The notes below the pieces were generated by a model that worked only from the letters and a program-made list of their open reading frames with translations, was not told the origin of the DNA and ran no database searches. A stretch of DNA of 64,000 nucleotides, taken from Calothrix sp. NIES-4105. Lineage in GTDB: Bacteria > Cyanobacteriota > Cyanobacteriia > Cyanobacteriales > Nostocaceae. Positions 52,201-60,193 of the stretch are shown in pieces; within the stretch, counting starts at the first letter, position 1, and every line of letters starts with the position of its first letter. Location of the stretch: positions 4,911,614 to 4,975,613 of the forward strand of contig NZ_AP018290.1 of NCBI RefSeq assembly GCF_002368415.1, in the 5' to 3' direction. Both the position numbers and the translations under genes were made by a program.

Positions 52201-52900
52201 ATCTTACAGTCCGAACGGTCGGATTTTAGCTAGCAGTAGTGCAGACAGTATGATTAAACTATGGAATATTGAGACAGGGCAATGTCTTAAGACTATAGAC
52301 CCACAAATAGGTTGGGTTTTTTCTGTTGCTTGGAGTCCTGATGGGGAAATTCTTGCAGCTTCCGGCAGAGACGGTATTATCAAACTATGGAATACTAAAA
52401 CTTGGGAATGTCTTAACACGTTACAAGGACATATTGGTTGGGTTTACTCAATTGCTATTAGTCTAAATAGTGAAACATTAGTTAGTGGTGGAACTGATTT
52501 AACTTTGAGACTATGGGATATCAAAACAGGTAACTCTAAGCTAATACCGCAAGCACATACAAACATGATAACCAATATCAAGTGTAGCCCTGATGGAAAA
52601 ACATTTGCTAGCTGTAGTCGTGACCAAACTATCAAAATTTGGAATTATACAGGAAATTTTCTAAAGACACTTGTAGGGCATAAACATTGGATTTTAGGAA
52701 TAGACTTCCACCCAAAACAACAAATATTAGCTAGTGCCTCTCAAGACCAAACTATTCTACTTTGGGATGTAAATACAGGAGAGTGTAAAGACATTTTACA
52801 GGCGCCTCGTCCTTATGAAGGCATGAATATCACAGGTATAACAGGTTTAAACTCAGCACAAAAAGCTACTCTGAAAACACTTGGCGCTTTTGACTTATAA
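49274..52900 (+). CDS. NB-ARC STAND ATPase with two WD40 propellers
   Basis: About 1208 aa. Residues 1-90: HTH domain (LTVEEGLAVVEQLLPQGNLN). About 105-420: NB-ARC with ALLGMGGIGKTALSVKLAQL, CLIVLDNFDAVL, CLVLTSREK and GGNPLALKI. About 520-560: pentapeptide-like (LTGYNFSGLNIWQADLQGAC). From 570 on: about 14 WD40 units, each SFSPDGKxLASGxxDxTIKLWD, enough for two seven-bladed propellers. The tail is GMNITGITGLNSAQKATLKT. STAND proteins oligomerise on ligand binding; such architectures are known in bacterial anti-phage defence and in signalling. The SD AAAGGAG touches the ATG at 49268, so the TTG at 49274 (or 49277) is the better start. Three repeats are translated inside. Confidence 0.9.
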   Translation: MLTVEEGLAVVEQLLPQGNLNKVQQIVFRCSWAGQSYNEMAKTYDYDYGYIKDTGSKLWQLLTKLLGEKVTKLNIKGVLWRYVKCKDPACTVSTIPNSISIIQNTDWGEAIDVSIFYGRQRELTTLQHWLKQDKCRVVALLGMGGIGKTALSVKLAQLVENEFDFVIWRSLRDAPPLHELLDILIKFFSCLTETNLPQTLGAKISRLIEYIRNARCLIVLDNFDAVLSSGQRAGNYRCGYEDYGELLQRLSEVSHQSCLVLTSREKPAEVAAYSGEFLPVRCLQLSGLNNDDVRGILAAKGLTGSVDEIEKLIERYGGNPLALKIVATSIFDLFDGSIADFLHSGTTVFNSVHNLLERQFERLSPLEQDIMYWTCINREPVRVAELQADIVPAVSKANILESLESLTWRSLIEKSRDVINHVSTINHVSTFTQQPVVMEYMTEQLVAGATEEIKTGKIELLNKYALIKATSKDYIRDSQIRVMLEPILANLQSDFKFKSEVENKIKKNLRNNFSEQPGYKSGNLINLLRQLKVDLTGYNFSGLNIWQADLQGACLHDCNFANTNVSKSNFSQALANILSVDFSLDGKLFATGDANGDVCLWDAGKIHNVETLHVTSLHGHVGWVWWVKFSPDGKTLVSSGEDGTIRVWNISTGECLHVIQAYSMRCASVSFSPDGKILASGGVDGTIKLWDVRTWQCVNIFKGHTKLLRAVTFSPDGLFIASGSDDHTVKLWNIKDAECLYTFTEHTDAVLSVAFSRSWRLLATGSADKTIKLWCLDTGKCWKTLQGNQLDTVVTVVFSPNGQTLVTGGEASVISLWDIETGQCLQTFGGHTRRVWSVTFNPQGNILASVSRDQTVRLWDVATGKCLKTLQGYTGRVWTVAFSQDGKYLASGTDNTVRLWNLSNNKCFKTFHGHTCEVCSLTFTDNGQLASSSYDQTIRIWDTNIHEDAPYRVSTRLTQHSSLTTIKGHTGFVFSVSYSPNGRILASSSADSMIKLWNIETGQCLKTIDPQIGWVFSVAWSPDGEILAASGRDGIIKLWNTKTWECLNTLQGHIGWVYSIAISLNSETLVSGGTDLTLRLWDIKTGNSKLIPQAHTNMITNIKCSPDGKTFASCSRDQTIKIWNYTGNFLKTLVGHKHWILGIDFHPKQQILASASQDQTILLWDVNTGECKDILQAPRPYEGMNITGITGLNSAQKATLKTLGAFDL
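50517..50562. repeat. GTAGAGACG palindrome with a duplicated right arm inside the WD40 STAND gene
   Basis: GTAGAGACGTGATT, then AATCACGTCTCCAC, then the right arm again (50545-50562). Read as RDVINHVSTINHVST, so the extra arm added 6 residues in frame. Confidence 0.8.
51097..51126. repeat. Perfect 30-base GTAGAGACG palindrome inside the first propeller
   Basis: Arm TGTAGAGACGTTACA and its complement; read as NVETLHVTSLHG in the loop after the first WD40 unit. Confidence 0.85.
52114..52168. repeat. Half palindrome plus CACTCAG-type repeat inside the WD40 STAND gene
   Basis: GACGCTCCTTATCGCGTCTC then ACTCACTCAGCACTCATCAC; read as APYRVSTRLTQHSSLTT between two propeller blades. Confidence 0.75.
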
Positions 52901-52903
52901 TAT

Positions 52904-53089
52904 ATTACAATTCCCATCGGAGTACCTACCTATGCACAATTGCAGCGTCAAAAAATTCGTATCGGTAGGCAAGATTTACGAATAGCGTCAATTGCTATTG
53001 TGAATAATGCAATTTTGGTAACAACGAATCAACGAGATTTTTCGCAGGTGCCTGGTTTAAAATTTGAAGATTGGACGAAAGAAAACTAG
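52904..53089 (+). pseudogene. VapC-type PIN toxin, C-terminal fragment
   Basis: Frame reads QKIRIGRQDLRIASIAIVNN, AILVTTNQRDFSQVPGLKFE, DWTKEN. This is the C-terminal third of VapC PIN proteins (G..DL.IAAiA.....LVT.N.rDF..vpgL). The N-terminal acidic residues are gone and no start codon is present. No VapB remains. Confidence 0.75.
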
Positions 53090-53276
53090 CGCAAGCTATG
53101 AAAAAATTTCTTAGATGGTTGTTGACTGGCGCCTCATTGTAAATTTTCTCTATTCGGTGAATGGTAAAATCAACTTCAAAGGTCAAATGCGGCGCCTCCT
53201 ATTGAAGCATAAAACTCAGCCATTGAGTTGTAAATATTGATGGTTTTATGCATTGGTAATCTTTATTAAAATATAG
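53090..53276. other. Gene-free stretch
   Basis: No gene. Two GGCGCC sites and short A/T-rich inverted repeats only. Confidence 0.4.
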
Positions 53277-53306
53277 AATCCCGGTAACTTTTAGGATACC
53301 GGGATT
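53277..53306. terminator. Hairpin AATCCCGGTA / TACCGGGATT
   Basis: Perfect 10-bp stem with a 10-base loop, followed by TTTAAG on the plus strand; on the minus strand it lies downstream of the fasciclin gene. Confidence 0.6.
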
Positions 53307-53312
53307 TTAAGA

Positions 53313-53345
53313 TGTTGGGTTTTGCGTAGCGACACCAACCTACAT
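53313..53345. repeat. Dispersed repeat GTTGGGT...ACCAACCTAC
   Basis: Third copy of the repeat at 4726 and 45870. Confidence 0.6.
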
Positions 53346-53358
53346 TGGCTCTAAATAT

Positions 53359-54300
53359 TTAGAGGGTAGGAGGTAAAATCACTTTGTCGATAACGTGAAT
53401 AACACCGTTGTTGGCTTTAATATCAGGTTGAACAACTTTAGCGTCGTTTACTGTTACACCAGTAGACGGGTCTATTTTGACGCCAATAGGGTCCCCTTGC
53501 AAACTCTTGACTTCACCAGGTTTCAAGTCGGTAGAAAGTACCTGACCTGATACTACATGATAAGTCAAAATTTTCACCAACACTTCTTTATTTTCTGGCT
53601 TTAACAAGTCTCTAACTGCATCTTTTGGTAACTCGGCAAACGCTGCGTCTGTTGGTGCAAAGACAGTGAAAGGACCTTTACCTTGTAAAGTTTCAGTTAG
53701 TCCAGCAGCTTTAAGTGCTTGAATTAAGGTTTTGAACGAACCGTTTGCTTGAGCTACTGCAATAATATTCTTGTTAGAGTCGCTTTGACTTCCTGGTTTT
53801 GTACCTGGTGTGGGTTTTTCTGGTGTTGTTGTAGGTGGTGTTGGTGTAACGCTAGGTTCGGTTGGTGTTGTAGGTGGTGTTGGTGTAACACTAGGTTCAG
53901 TCGGTACTGATGGAGTCTCTTGACCACTAGGTACAGGGAGTGTAGTCGGTGTAGGAGTAGAGGTGCCGCCACCGGGACAAGCGCTGCGGTTGTATGGACA
54001 CTCCTGTAAAATACTAGGAGCAGGATTTAATTTAGCTCCTGGAGTCGTATTCTGAGCGCTTTGAGTCTTTTTCTTTTTATTGGAATTTTGCTTTAACGCA
54101 TCGAACGTTGGTTCGCTCGGTACATACTGTGTGTTGGTCAGTACGCGCTGACTGCGGTTGTAGGTTGTTTCCGCAAAAATACCGGGGTTTGGATTGAGTT
54201 TATTTTGGGCGCCTGCTGGCAAGTTAATCAAGAGACCAATGCCCGTTACTCCCACTACGCCAGCCAAAAAGGGCAGCCAATTGCTGTTATTAACCTTCAT
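53359..54300 (-). CDS. Secreted fasciclin (FAS1) domain protein
   Basis: 313 aa. Signal peptide or anchor at 1-31 (FLAGVVGVTGIGLLINLPAG, then AQ). Residues 32-110 hold two related motifs, LNPNPGIFAETTYNRSQR and LNPAPSILQECPYNRSAC. A Pro/Thr linker (PTEPSVTPTPPTT, twice) leads to the FAS1 domain at about 178-313: NGSFKTLIQALKAAGLTETL, GPFTVFAPTDAAFAELP, ILTYHVVSGQV, GVIHVIDKVILPP. FAS1 proteins mediate adhesion at the cell surface or in the matrix. Single gene, ATG at 54300. Confidence 0.9.
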   Translation of the reverse strand: MKVNNSNWLPFLAGVVGVTGIGLLINLPAGAQNKLNPNPGIFAETTYNRSQRVLTNTQYVPSEPTFDALKQNSNKKKKTQSAQNTTPGAKLNPAPSILQECPYNRSACPGGGTSTPTPTTLPVPSGQETPSVPTEPSVTPTPPTTPTEPSVTPTPPTTTPEKPTPGTKPGSQSDSNKNIIAVAQANGSFKTLIQALKAAGLTETLQGKGPFTVFAPTDAAFAELPKDAVRDLLKPENKEVLVKILTYHVVSGQVLSTDLKPGEVKSLQGDPIGVKIDPSTGVTVNDAKVVQPDIKANNGVIHVIDKVILPPTL

Positions 54301-55058
54301 AAATCTATGTTTGGCTTAGATTTCCACACATTACATAGAAGATATATAACATTTTTTTACGCACAAAATCTAACGAGAGCAAATAATATTTTTACTTATA
54401 AACAACTTGCATTGGGGACTTCCAAATTCTAGACACCAATATTTTTACTTGATTTACCTGTATTGATTAAAAGGTTATGCAACGAACTTTGAACTTATTC
54501 TATAAGCAATAAGCCTCTCAAACGCCAGTATCAAACCATAATTTCTCGTTTCTACCAAGCGTGCGTTTTTACTACCACAAAAAATAATTAACTACAAATT
54601 CTTGAATCAATCAGTAAAAATATATACATTACTGTTCATGTTTTTTACTCATAAACTTTAAAAAGCATATTTCAAGGCTCATACACATTTTAACCAGAAA
54701 AAATCATGTTATTATTTATACTTAATTTTTAATTAAATTTTATGTAGATAAGGCTGAGAAATGACATTAGACTATCAAAAATTGTACACGACTGACGCAA
54801 CGATGAGATTGTTCCAACATGTATAAATTATTCATGGATAGTATTGCTTGTATGAGTATTTTTTAAGCGATAATTATAGAAGAATGTAATACAAGCTTAT
54901 ATATACTCAGTAATAATCTATGTTTGAATCTAAGGTAACTATATCGTTCGATAGTTGTGCTGTAAAAATTAGCCCAACATACTAATTATGAACTGAATGA
55001 ACTTAAATAAAGATAAAATTGTACAATCTACGAGCCAACTAGTAGTAGGGAATACAAA
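54301..55058. other. Long AT-rich intergenic region
   Basis: I see no gene, RNA structure or repeat that I can support. It holds the promoters of the two divergent genes on its ends. Confidence 0.5.
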
Positions 55059-55856
55059 ATGCTAGAACTGTACCAATTTGAACTGTCGCAATACTCAGAA
55101 AAAGTGCGATTGATTCTGGATTACAAAGGGCTAGATTACCGCAAAATTGAAGTAACACCTGGTATCGGACAGGTTGAGTTATTTCGGCTAACCGGACAGC
55201 GACAGGTGCCTGTACTTAAAGACGGGAGTAGGTATATCGTTGATTCTACTGAGATTGCTAAATATCTAGATTCCGTATATCCCGACCGGACGCTTATACC
55301 TTTAGACACTAAGCGTCGAGGTTTAACCTTGATGATGGAAGAATGGGCTGACGAGTCGATTGGTATAAAAGGAAGAAAAGCGCTATTTGGCGCCATAAGT
55401 CAAGACCAGTATTTTCGTAAATCATTGCTACCAACAACGACACCGGATATCTTGAGGACATTGGTAGAGGGTGTACCAAGTGATTTGGTTAAAGCTTTGG
55501 GTATAGGAGTTGGTTATAGTCAGGATGCAATTAGAAGTGCAATCGAAGACTTGAAGCAAGATTTAGAAGCATTATGCTTAATATTGCAAGATAGTCCTTA
55601 TTTAACAGGGGATGAGCCGACTTTAGCCGATTTTGCCGTCGCAGGTTTATCTATATTGTTAAAATTTCCTGAAGGTGATTATTTAGATTTGCCAATTGGT
55701 GTTAGAGGCAAAGGTGTTCCTGAATTAGCGAATAATTTGTCTTACCAACGCTTTTTCACTTGGCGTGATAATTTGTACGCGCGTTACCGTAAACCTTTAG
55801 CGTACACCTCTGTTACTTCAGGTGGTGGCGCCCCAACTTCAATTCAAATCGAGTAG
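55059..55856 (+). CDS. Glutathione S-transferase family protein
   Basis: 265 aa. The thioredoxin-like N-terminal domain is LELYQFELSQYSEKVRLILD, with Ser in place of Cys in the usual CPxS/C region and the cis-Pro in TGQRQVPVLKDG followed by VDSTEIAKYLDSVYP (glutathione-binding Ser/Thr). The C-terminal helical domain has YLTGDEPTLADFAVAGL, the GST N-capping motif. Substrate unknown. Alone on its transcript; ATG at 55059. Confidence 0.85.
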   Translation: MLELYQFELSQYSEKVRLILDYKGLDYRKIEVTPGIGQVELFRLTGQRQVPVLKDGSRYIVDSTEIAKYLDSVYPDRTLIPLDTKRRGLTLMMEEWADESIGIKGRKALFGAISQDQYFRKSLLPTTTPDILRTLVEGVPSDLVKALGIGVGYSQDAIRSAIEDLKQDLEALCLILQDSPYLTGDEPTLADFAVAGLSILLKFPEGDYLDLPIGVRGKGVPELANNLSYQRFFTWRDNLYARYRKPLAYTSVTSGGGAPTSIQIE

Positions 55857-55861
55857 ACGCT

Positions 55862-55945
55862 TATTATTTCTCTGCGCTCTCTGTGTCTGGAGTGGTAAGA
55901 TATTCTATTTTCACCACAGAGGCACAGAGTACACAGAGGGGTTTT
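55862..55945. repeat. Dispersed repeat, CTCTGTG... / CACAGAGG inverted pair
   Basis: TTTCTCTGCGCTCTCTGTGT, 35 bases of spacer, then ACCACAGAGGCACAGAGTAC. Can form a long imperfect hairpin and may end the GST transcript. Confidence 0.6.
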
Positions 55946-56058
55946 TACATAACTTAAAATATTACAATTTTTAGATATAGTACATTTTTTCTTGATTTTT
56001 TAACATAATAATTAAAATTCGATTTAATATATATCGAGAACATTATGTGTTTATTAAC

Positions 56059-57792
56059 ATGCAGTTGGGACAGCCGTTAGGCTCAATTACTCAAGGTTCG
56101 CTTACTGGTGGACTAGAAGTGCGTTTGCACCCCGATATTTCTGTTGAAGATATGCGCGTCGGGAAATTTTTAGTAGTGCAGGGGATGCGGTCGCGTTTCT
56201 TTTGTATGTTGACTGATGTTGCACTCGGTATTGCTAACCAGCGAATTATTGCAAATCCTCCAAGTTGGGAAGATAGTTTTTTACGCGAGGTGTTGGCGGG
56301 TAGTGGTACTTATGGCACAATAAATTTGGCGCCGATGTTAATGTTTACCCCCGAAGTTGAGGAAAAAGTCACATTCTCAAACGGAAACCCAGCAAATGCT
56401 TTCGTTCCTAATAGATTAAATGGTTTGGCATCGTTTCAACCCCAAACAAGTACAACAATGGAATTGTTACCAGTAAAAACGATTCCTAGTCACTTTAGCC
56501 AAGTTTACGAAGCATCTGAAGAAGATTTTCGTCGCGTTTTTGGGTGGGAAGACGACATTCACCGCAAGAATTTTTCTATCGGCAAACCATTAGATATGGA
56601 TGTTCCGGTTTGTATCGATTTAGACAGATTTGTCGAACGCAGTAATGGTGTATTTGGTAAATCAGGTACCGGGAAATCTTTTTTAACACGTTTACTATTA
56701 GCTGGGATAGTTCGCAAAAATGCCGGGGTTAACCTTATATTTGACATGCACTCAGAATATGGGTGGCAAGCCGTCTGCGAAGGTAAACAATACAGTACAG
56801 TAAAAGGATTAAAGCAATTATTCCCCGATAAAGTCGAAGTATACACCCTTGACCCAGCTTCTACAAAACGTCGAGGTGTACAAAACGCTCAAGAATTATA
56901 TCTTAGCTACGACCAAATCGAAGTTGAAGATATTCGACTTTGCAGTCGTGACCTTGGACTTTCAGAAGCAAGTCTCGATAATGCCAATATACTCTTTGCC
57001 GAATTTGGCAAATCTTGGATTCTTCAATTAATTAACATGACCAACGAAGAAATCAAGACATTTTGCGAAGAAAAGCGTGGACACCAAGGTTCTATCACCG
57101 CATTACAGCGCAAACTGTTACGGATGGAGAACTTAAAATACATGCGTTCAGCATGTCCCCAAAACTATGTCAACCAAATATTAAAGACTCTCGAAGCTGG
57201 TAAAAACGTTGTAATTGAGTTTGGCTCGCAGTCAGACATGTTATCGTACATGTTGGTAACAAACATGATTACACGTCGTATCCACCAACATTATGTTGCC
57301 AAAGCCGAGAAATTTCTGCAATCGGGTAATGTAGCAGACAAACCAACCCAATTAGTAATTACCATCGAAGAAGCGCACCGTTTCCTTGACCCTGCTATTG
57401 TTGCCAGTACTATCTTTGGAACCATCGCGCGCGAAATGCGGAAATATTTCGTAACACTATTAGTAGTAGACCAGCGTCCATCTGGAATTGACAATGAAGT
57501 CATGTCTCAAATTGGTACGCGCGTTACTGCATTATTAAACGATGAAAAAGACATCGAAGCAATCTTTACAGGAGTATCAGGTGGTACCGCATTACGTTCA
57601 GTACTAGCAAAACTAGACTCAAAACAACAAGCATTAATTCTAGGTCACGCAGTACCAATGCCAGTAGTCGTGCGTACACGTCCTTATGATGAACAATTCT
57701 ACCGTGAAATTGGAGACCCAATATGGGAAGAAAAAGACGACGAAGAAGTATTTGCAGCAGCAGAACTAGCAAAAGCCGATTTAGGATTTTAG
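56059..57792 (+). CDS. HerA-like hexameric ATPase (DUF87)
   Basis: 577 aa from the ATG at 56059 (MQLGQPLGSITQGSL); a GTG lies four codons upstream. The N-terminal 100 residues form the HAS beta-barrel. The ATPase has GVFGKSGTGKSFLTR (P-loop), NLIFDMHSEYGW, LVITIEEAHRFLD (Walker B with Glu-Glu) and LLVVDQRPSGID (sensor), ending with GHAVPMPVVVRT. HerA proteins pump DNA and usually work with the NurA nuclease, in repair or in defence systems. No NurA or nuclease gene lies next to it. The last codons are followed by an 8-base tandem repeat. Confidence 0.88.
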   Translation: MQLGQPLGSITQGSLTGGLEVRLHPDISVEDMRVGKFLVVQGMRSRFFCMLTDVALGIANQRIIANPPSWEDSFLREVLAGSGTYGTINLAPMLMFTPEVEEKVTFSNGNPANAFVPNRLNGLASFQPQTSTTMELLPVKTIPSHFSQVYEASEEDFRRVFGWEDDIHRKNFSIGKPLDMDVPVCIDLDRFVERSNGVFGKSGTGKSFLTRLLLAGIVRKNAGVNLIFDMHSEYGWQAVCEGKQYSTVKGLKQLFPDKVEVYTLDPASTKRRGVQNAQELYLSYDQIEVEDIRLCSRDLGLSEASLDNANILFAEFGKSWILQLINMTNEEIKTFCEEKRGHQGSITALQRKLLRMENLKYMRSACPQNYVNQILKTLEAGKNVVIEFGSQSDMLSYMLVTNMITRRIHQHYVAKAEKFLQSGNVADKPTQLVITIEEAHRFLDPAIVASTIFGTIAREMRKYFVTLLVVDQRPSGIDNEVMSQIGTRVTALLNDEKDIEAIFTGVSGGTALRSVLAKLDSKQQALILGHAVPMPVVVRTRPYDEQFYREIGDPIWEEKDDEEVFAAAELAKADLGF

Positions 57793-57796
57793 TGTA

Positions 57797-57832
57797 GTGC
57801 GCTCGTGCGCTCGTGCGCTCGTGCGCTCGTGC
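57797..57832. repeat. 8-base tandem repeat, four copies
   Basis: GTGCGCTC repeated four times, 5 bases after the HerA stop. Confidence 0.85.
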
Positions 57833-57873
57833 TGAGTATAAATACACTGTAAACGACTAAAATCTAGGCTCCT

Positions 57874-57930
57874 TGTCATGCTGAGGTACGAAGCATCTCC
57901 AAGGCTGTCATGCTGAGGTACGAAGCATCT
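57874..57930. repeat. 25-base direct repeat, two copies
   Basis: TGTCATGCTGAGGTACGAAG plus CATCT at 57874-57898 and 57906-57930, with a third partial copy at 57935-57950. Confidence 0.75.
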
Positions 57931-58014
57931 AAAATGAAGCATCTCCAAGATGTTCACGTAAATTAAAAGTAAAGTTGTAATCAGTTTTGAATATGATTTA
58001 AATCTGAAATCTTT

Positions 58015-58290
58015 ATGGAGTTTGAATGGGATGAAAACAAAGCGATACGGAATCTAGAAAAACACGGAGTTTCCTTTGATGAAGCAAAAACTGTATTTGA
58101 TGACCCAGTTTATTTAATCTTCCCAGACCCAGACCACTCAATTCGTGAAGAACGGTTTATTATAATGGGTAAATCAACGCAAAACCAATTACTGGTTGTG
58201 TCTTATACATAACGTGGTCAAATTACCAGGTTAATTAGTGCAAGAACAGCAACTCGTCAGGAACGTAAAGTATATGAATCAGAAATATAA
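58015..58290 (+). pseudogene. brnT: BrnT toxin with an in-frame stop codon
   Basis: MEFEWDENKAIRNLEKHGVS, FDEAKTVFDDP and QLLVVSYT are the first two thirds of BrnT, a RelE-like ribonuclease. TAA at 58210-58212 then stops translation, but the same frame continues RGQITRLISARTATRQERKV, YESEI and stops at 58290. The usual residue here is Glu or similar (YTERG), so a single G-to-T change turning GAA into TAA explains it. The Arg-rich RLISAR.AT..ER part, which is conserved in the family, is lost. The antitoxin gene overlaps its end and is intact. Confidence 0.85.
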
Positions 58291-58498
58291 CTCCGAATTT
58301 GAAGACGAATTACGCGATGAATATGATTTTAACAGTTTACCAATAATCGCAAGAGGTCGAGGACGAAAAAATCCAAAAAAAGTAACGATAGAATTAGAAC
58401 CAGATGTTGCAGAAATATTTTCTGACTCTGTATCAGTCAACGAAGCTTTACGCTTTTTAATTAAGGTTACTCAAAAGTCACTTCCTCAACCACGATAA
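58274..58498 (+). CDS. brnA: BrnA-type antitoxin
   Basis: 74 aa from the ATG at 58274 (MNQKYNSEFEDELRDEYDFN). RGRGRKNPKKVTIELEPDVA, then EIFSDSVSVNEALRFLI, is the ribbon-helix-helix C-terminal part of BrnA, which forms the DNA-binding repressor with BrnT. It overlaps the brnT 3' end by 17 bases, the normal arrangement. Confidence 0.8.
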   Translation: MNQKYNSEFEDELRDEYDFNSLPIIARGRGRKNPKKVTIELEPDVAEIFSDSVSVNEALRFLIKVTQKSLPQPR

Positions 58499-58574
58499 TT
58501 ACGTTTATTGGTCAGATGATCTAGGTTATTGTATAAATTACGTATGTAATTCACCAATTTTTATAGAAGATGAA

Positions 58575-58769
58575 ATGAGTACAAAAGATATTTTAATTAA
58601 AGAGATAGAACAAACACCTGACTACCTTTTAACAGAGATACTGGATTTTGTTAAATTTGTCAAAAATAAATATTTACAAGCAAAAATTGAAATAAGTATA
58701 ATCACCGAATCCTCACTTGCCAAAGATTGGTTGAAACCTGAAGAGGATGAAGCATGGAAAGACTTGTAA
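58575..58769 (+). CDS. DUF2281 antitoxin-like protein, orphan
   Basis: 64 aa: MSTKDILIKEIEQTPDYLLT, EILDFVKFVKNKYLQAKIE, ending LAKDWLKPEEDEAWKDL. DUF2281 proteins have this pattern of a short helical N-terminal part (I..LP..ll.eVlDFv.FLk) and an acidic tail ending near LAKDWL.PEED. They are antitoxins, usually with PIN or MazF toxins. No toxin follows here. ATG at 58575. Confidence 0.7.
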   Translation: MSTKDILIKEIEQTPDYLLTEILDFVKFVKNKYLQAKIEISIITESSLAKDWLKPEEDEAWKDL

Positions 58770-58865
58770 AAAATCATACTATTATCAGCCATTTTATCTT
58801 TGATTATGATATAATTTATGATTACCTTAAATAAGTTTAAATAATACGTAAAACTACTGAATAAC

Positions 58866-59159
58866 ATGATGAATTTGATTAGAGCAAAAATACTTGAAAA
58901 AATAGACGCTTTACCAGAAAATGAATTAGTTGAAGTTCTTGATTTTGTAGATTTTTTAAATTGGCGCCAAAAGAACCAAGAAAAATCTTCATCTCCAAAT
59001 TCCGAATCCATAAAAGACAAAACAGATGATGATTGGCTAGAAAGCGACTTATCAAACCTAGGTAGCTATGAACCTTACGAATGGCAACCAGGTGAATTAG
59101 ATGAAGCTTTACCTGTAAAATACGTACCAGGAAAAGGAATAATTATCATTAGGGAATGA
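58866..59159 (+). CDS. DUF2281 antitoxin of the PemK/MazF pair
   Basis: 97 aa (or 96 from the second Met). LIRAKILEKIDALPENELVE, VLDFVDFLNWRQ, then an acidic, disordered half ending LDEALPVKYVPGKGIIIIRE. The stop overlaps the toxin start by 4 bases (ATGA). It should neutralise the toxin next to it. Confidence 0.75.
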   Translation: MMNLIRAKILEKIDALPENELVEVLDFVDFLNWRQKNQEKSSSPNSESIKDKTDDDWLESDLSNLGSYEPYEWQPGELDEALPVKYVPGKGIIIIRE

Positions 59160-59530
59160 CAAATACTTCTTTAAAATTTGGCGATGTAGTTACAGTCAAC
59201 TTTCCAGGCGCAAATCCTCAAGGACGTGAACAGGAAGCACTTAGACCAGCTATTGTTGTAGGATTTCCGAATTGTTTAGGAACACCACGCTTTGATTTAA
59301 TTATTGTTATTCGTTTAACAACCGATAAAGGTCAAGCATGGGCATTAGCTTCACCAGATTTATATCCTCGTTTTCCAGCCGGAGTTGCTCGCTTAAACTT
59401 ACCATCAATCGCTTTACTAGACCAAATTAGGGCTATAGATGCTAATAGAATAACTGCATATCTAGGAAGTTTAACACCAGAACAGTACGAACCTATATTA
59501 GATAGCCTTCACCGTTTGATTGGCGTTTAA
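59156..59530 (+). CDS. PemK/MazF-family mRNA interferase toxin
   Basis: 124 aa. LKFGDVVTVNFPGANPQGRE, QEALRPAIVVGFP and LPSIALLDQIRAIDANRITA match PemK/MazF: beta-barrel with Arg of RPAIVV and Asp/Arg of LDQIRAID as the RNA-cleaving site. Complete. It is the one clearly intact toxin with its antitoxin in this stretch. Translation is coupled to the antitoxin by a 4-base overlap. Confidence 0.9.
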   Translation: MTNTSLKFGDVVTVNFPGANPQGREQEALRPAIVVGFPNCLGTPRFDLIIVIRLTTDKGQAWALASPDLYPRFPAGVARLNLPSIALLDQIRAIDANRITAYLGSLTPEQYEPILDSLHRLIGV

Positions 59531-59544
59531 ATATAAACTGACTT

Positions 59545-60138
59545 ATGGGACTTTCAAAAAAAGAAACTCGAATAATTACTGTAAACGGAACAACTTATAA
59601 ATGGGTTGTTTCACCTAGTGGCGGTTATCTATATTTAATTATTGAACATAACGATTTTTCTGGGCAAAGGCTTAACGCTGGGTTTAAATACCATAACACT
59701 TATGTTTATAATAAAGATAGCGAATATCGGAGATTGGAGCAACGGCGCCTAATAACTCCTTCTTTAGTAAAATCAGTTATACTCCTAGCTTTAGATAAAG
59801 GTTGGAAACCTGCTCAACGTGGTTTAGGCTATTTTAGTCTTTGGCTTGATGAAGAATTTCCAATTGCTGAACAAAAAACATCAGGTATTGCTCTTGAAGA
59901 TATTGCTGCGGATATTGCCCATGAACTACTTTATCAAGTAAGCGAATTTTATGAATGGCGCCAAAGATTATTCTATGCGAAAGTGGGCGAGCGATTTGAA
60001 ATAATAAATGATAATAGCTACGGATTAAAATTTCAGGCATTTCTTGATGGTTGGACAGAAGACGGTTTTTGGTTTATTGCCGTTGAATGTATCAATTTTC
60101 CACATATAGTTTTTTATAGTATGAATGGTGTTTTGTAA
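59545..60138 (+). CDS. Conserved protein of unknown function
   Basis: 197 aa. ITVNGTTYKWVVSPSGGYLY, LIIEHNDFSGQRLNAGFKY, ITPSLVKSVILLALDKGWKP and LFYAKVGERFEIINDN are the most ordered parts. The first half resembles proteins encoded in accessory islands, a beta-rich module followed by helix and GWxP. I cannot name the family. It follows the MazF gene by 14 bases in the same direction and may be part of that transcript. ATG at 59545. Confidence 0.55.
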   Translation: MGLSKKETRIITVNGTTYKWVVSPSGGYLYLIIEHNDFSGQRLNAGFKYHNTYVYNKDSEYRRLEQRRLITPSLVKSVILLALDKGWKPAQRGLGYFSLWLDEEFPIAEQKTSGIALEDIAADIAHELLYQVSEFYEWRQRLFYAKVGERFEIINDNSYGLKFQAFLDGWTEDGFWFIAVECINFPHIVFYSMNGVL

Positions 60139-60193
60139 GATAATAATCAATCTTGTCTTATTCATGTTGTGCTGAAATATTTACTCAAAATAT

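Noticed and set aside
57566-57847. 93-codon minus-strand ORF over the HerA gene end
   Set aside because: Leucine-rich shadow of the HerA coding strand plus the 8-base tandem repeat.
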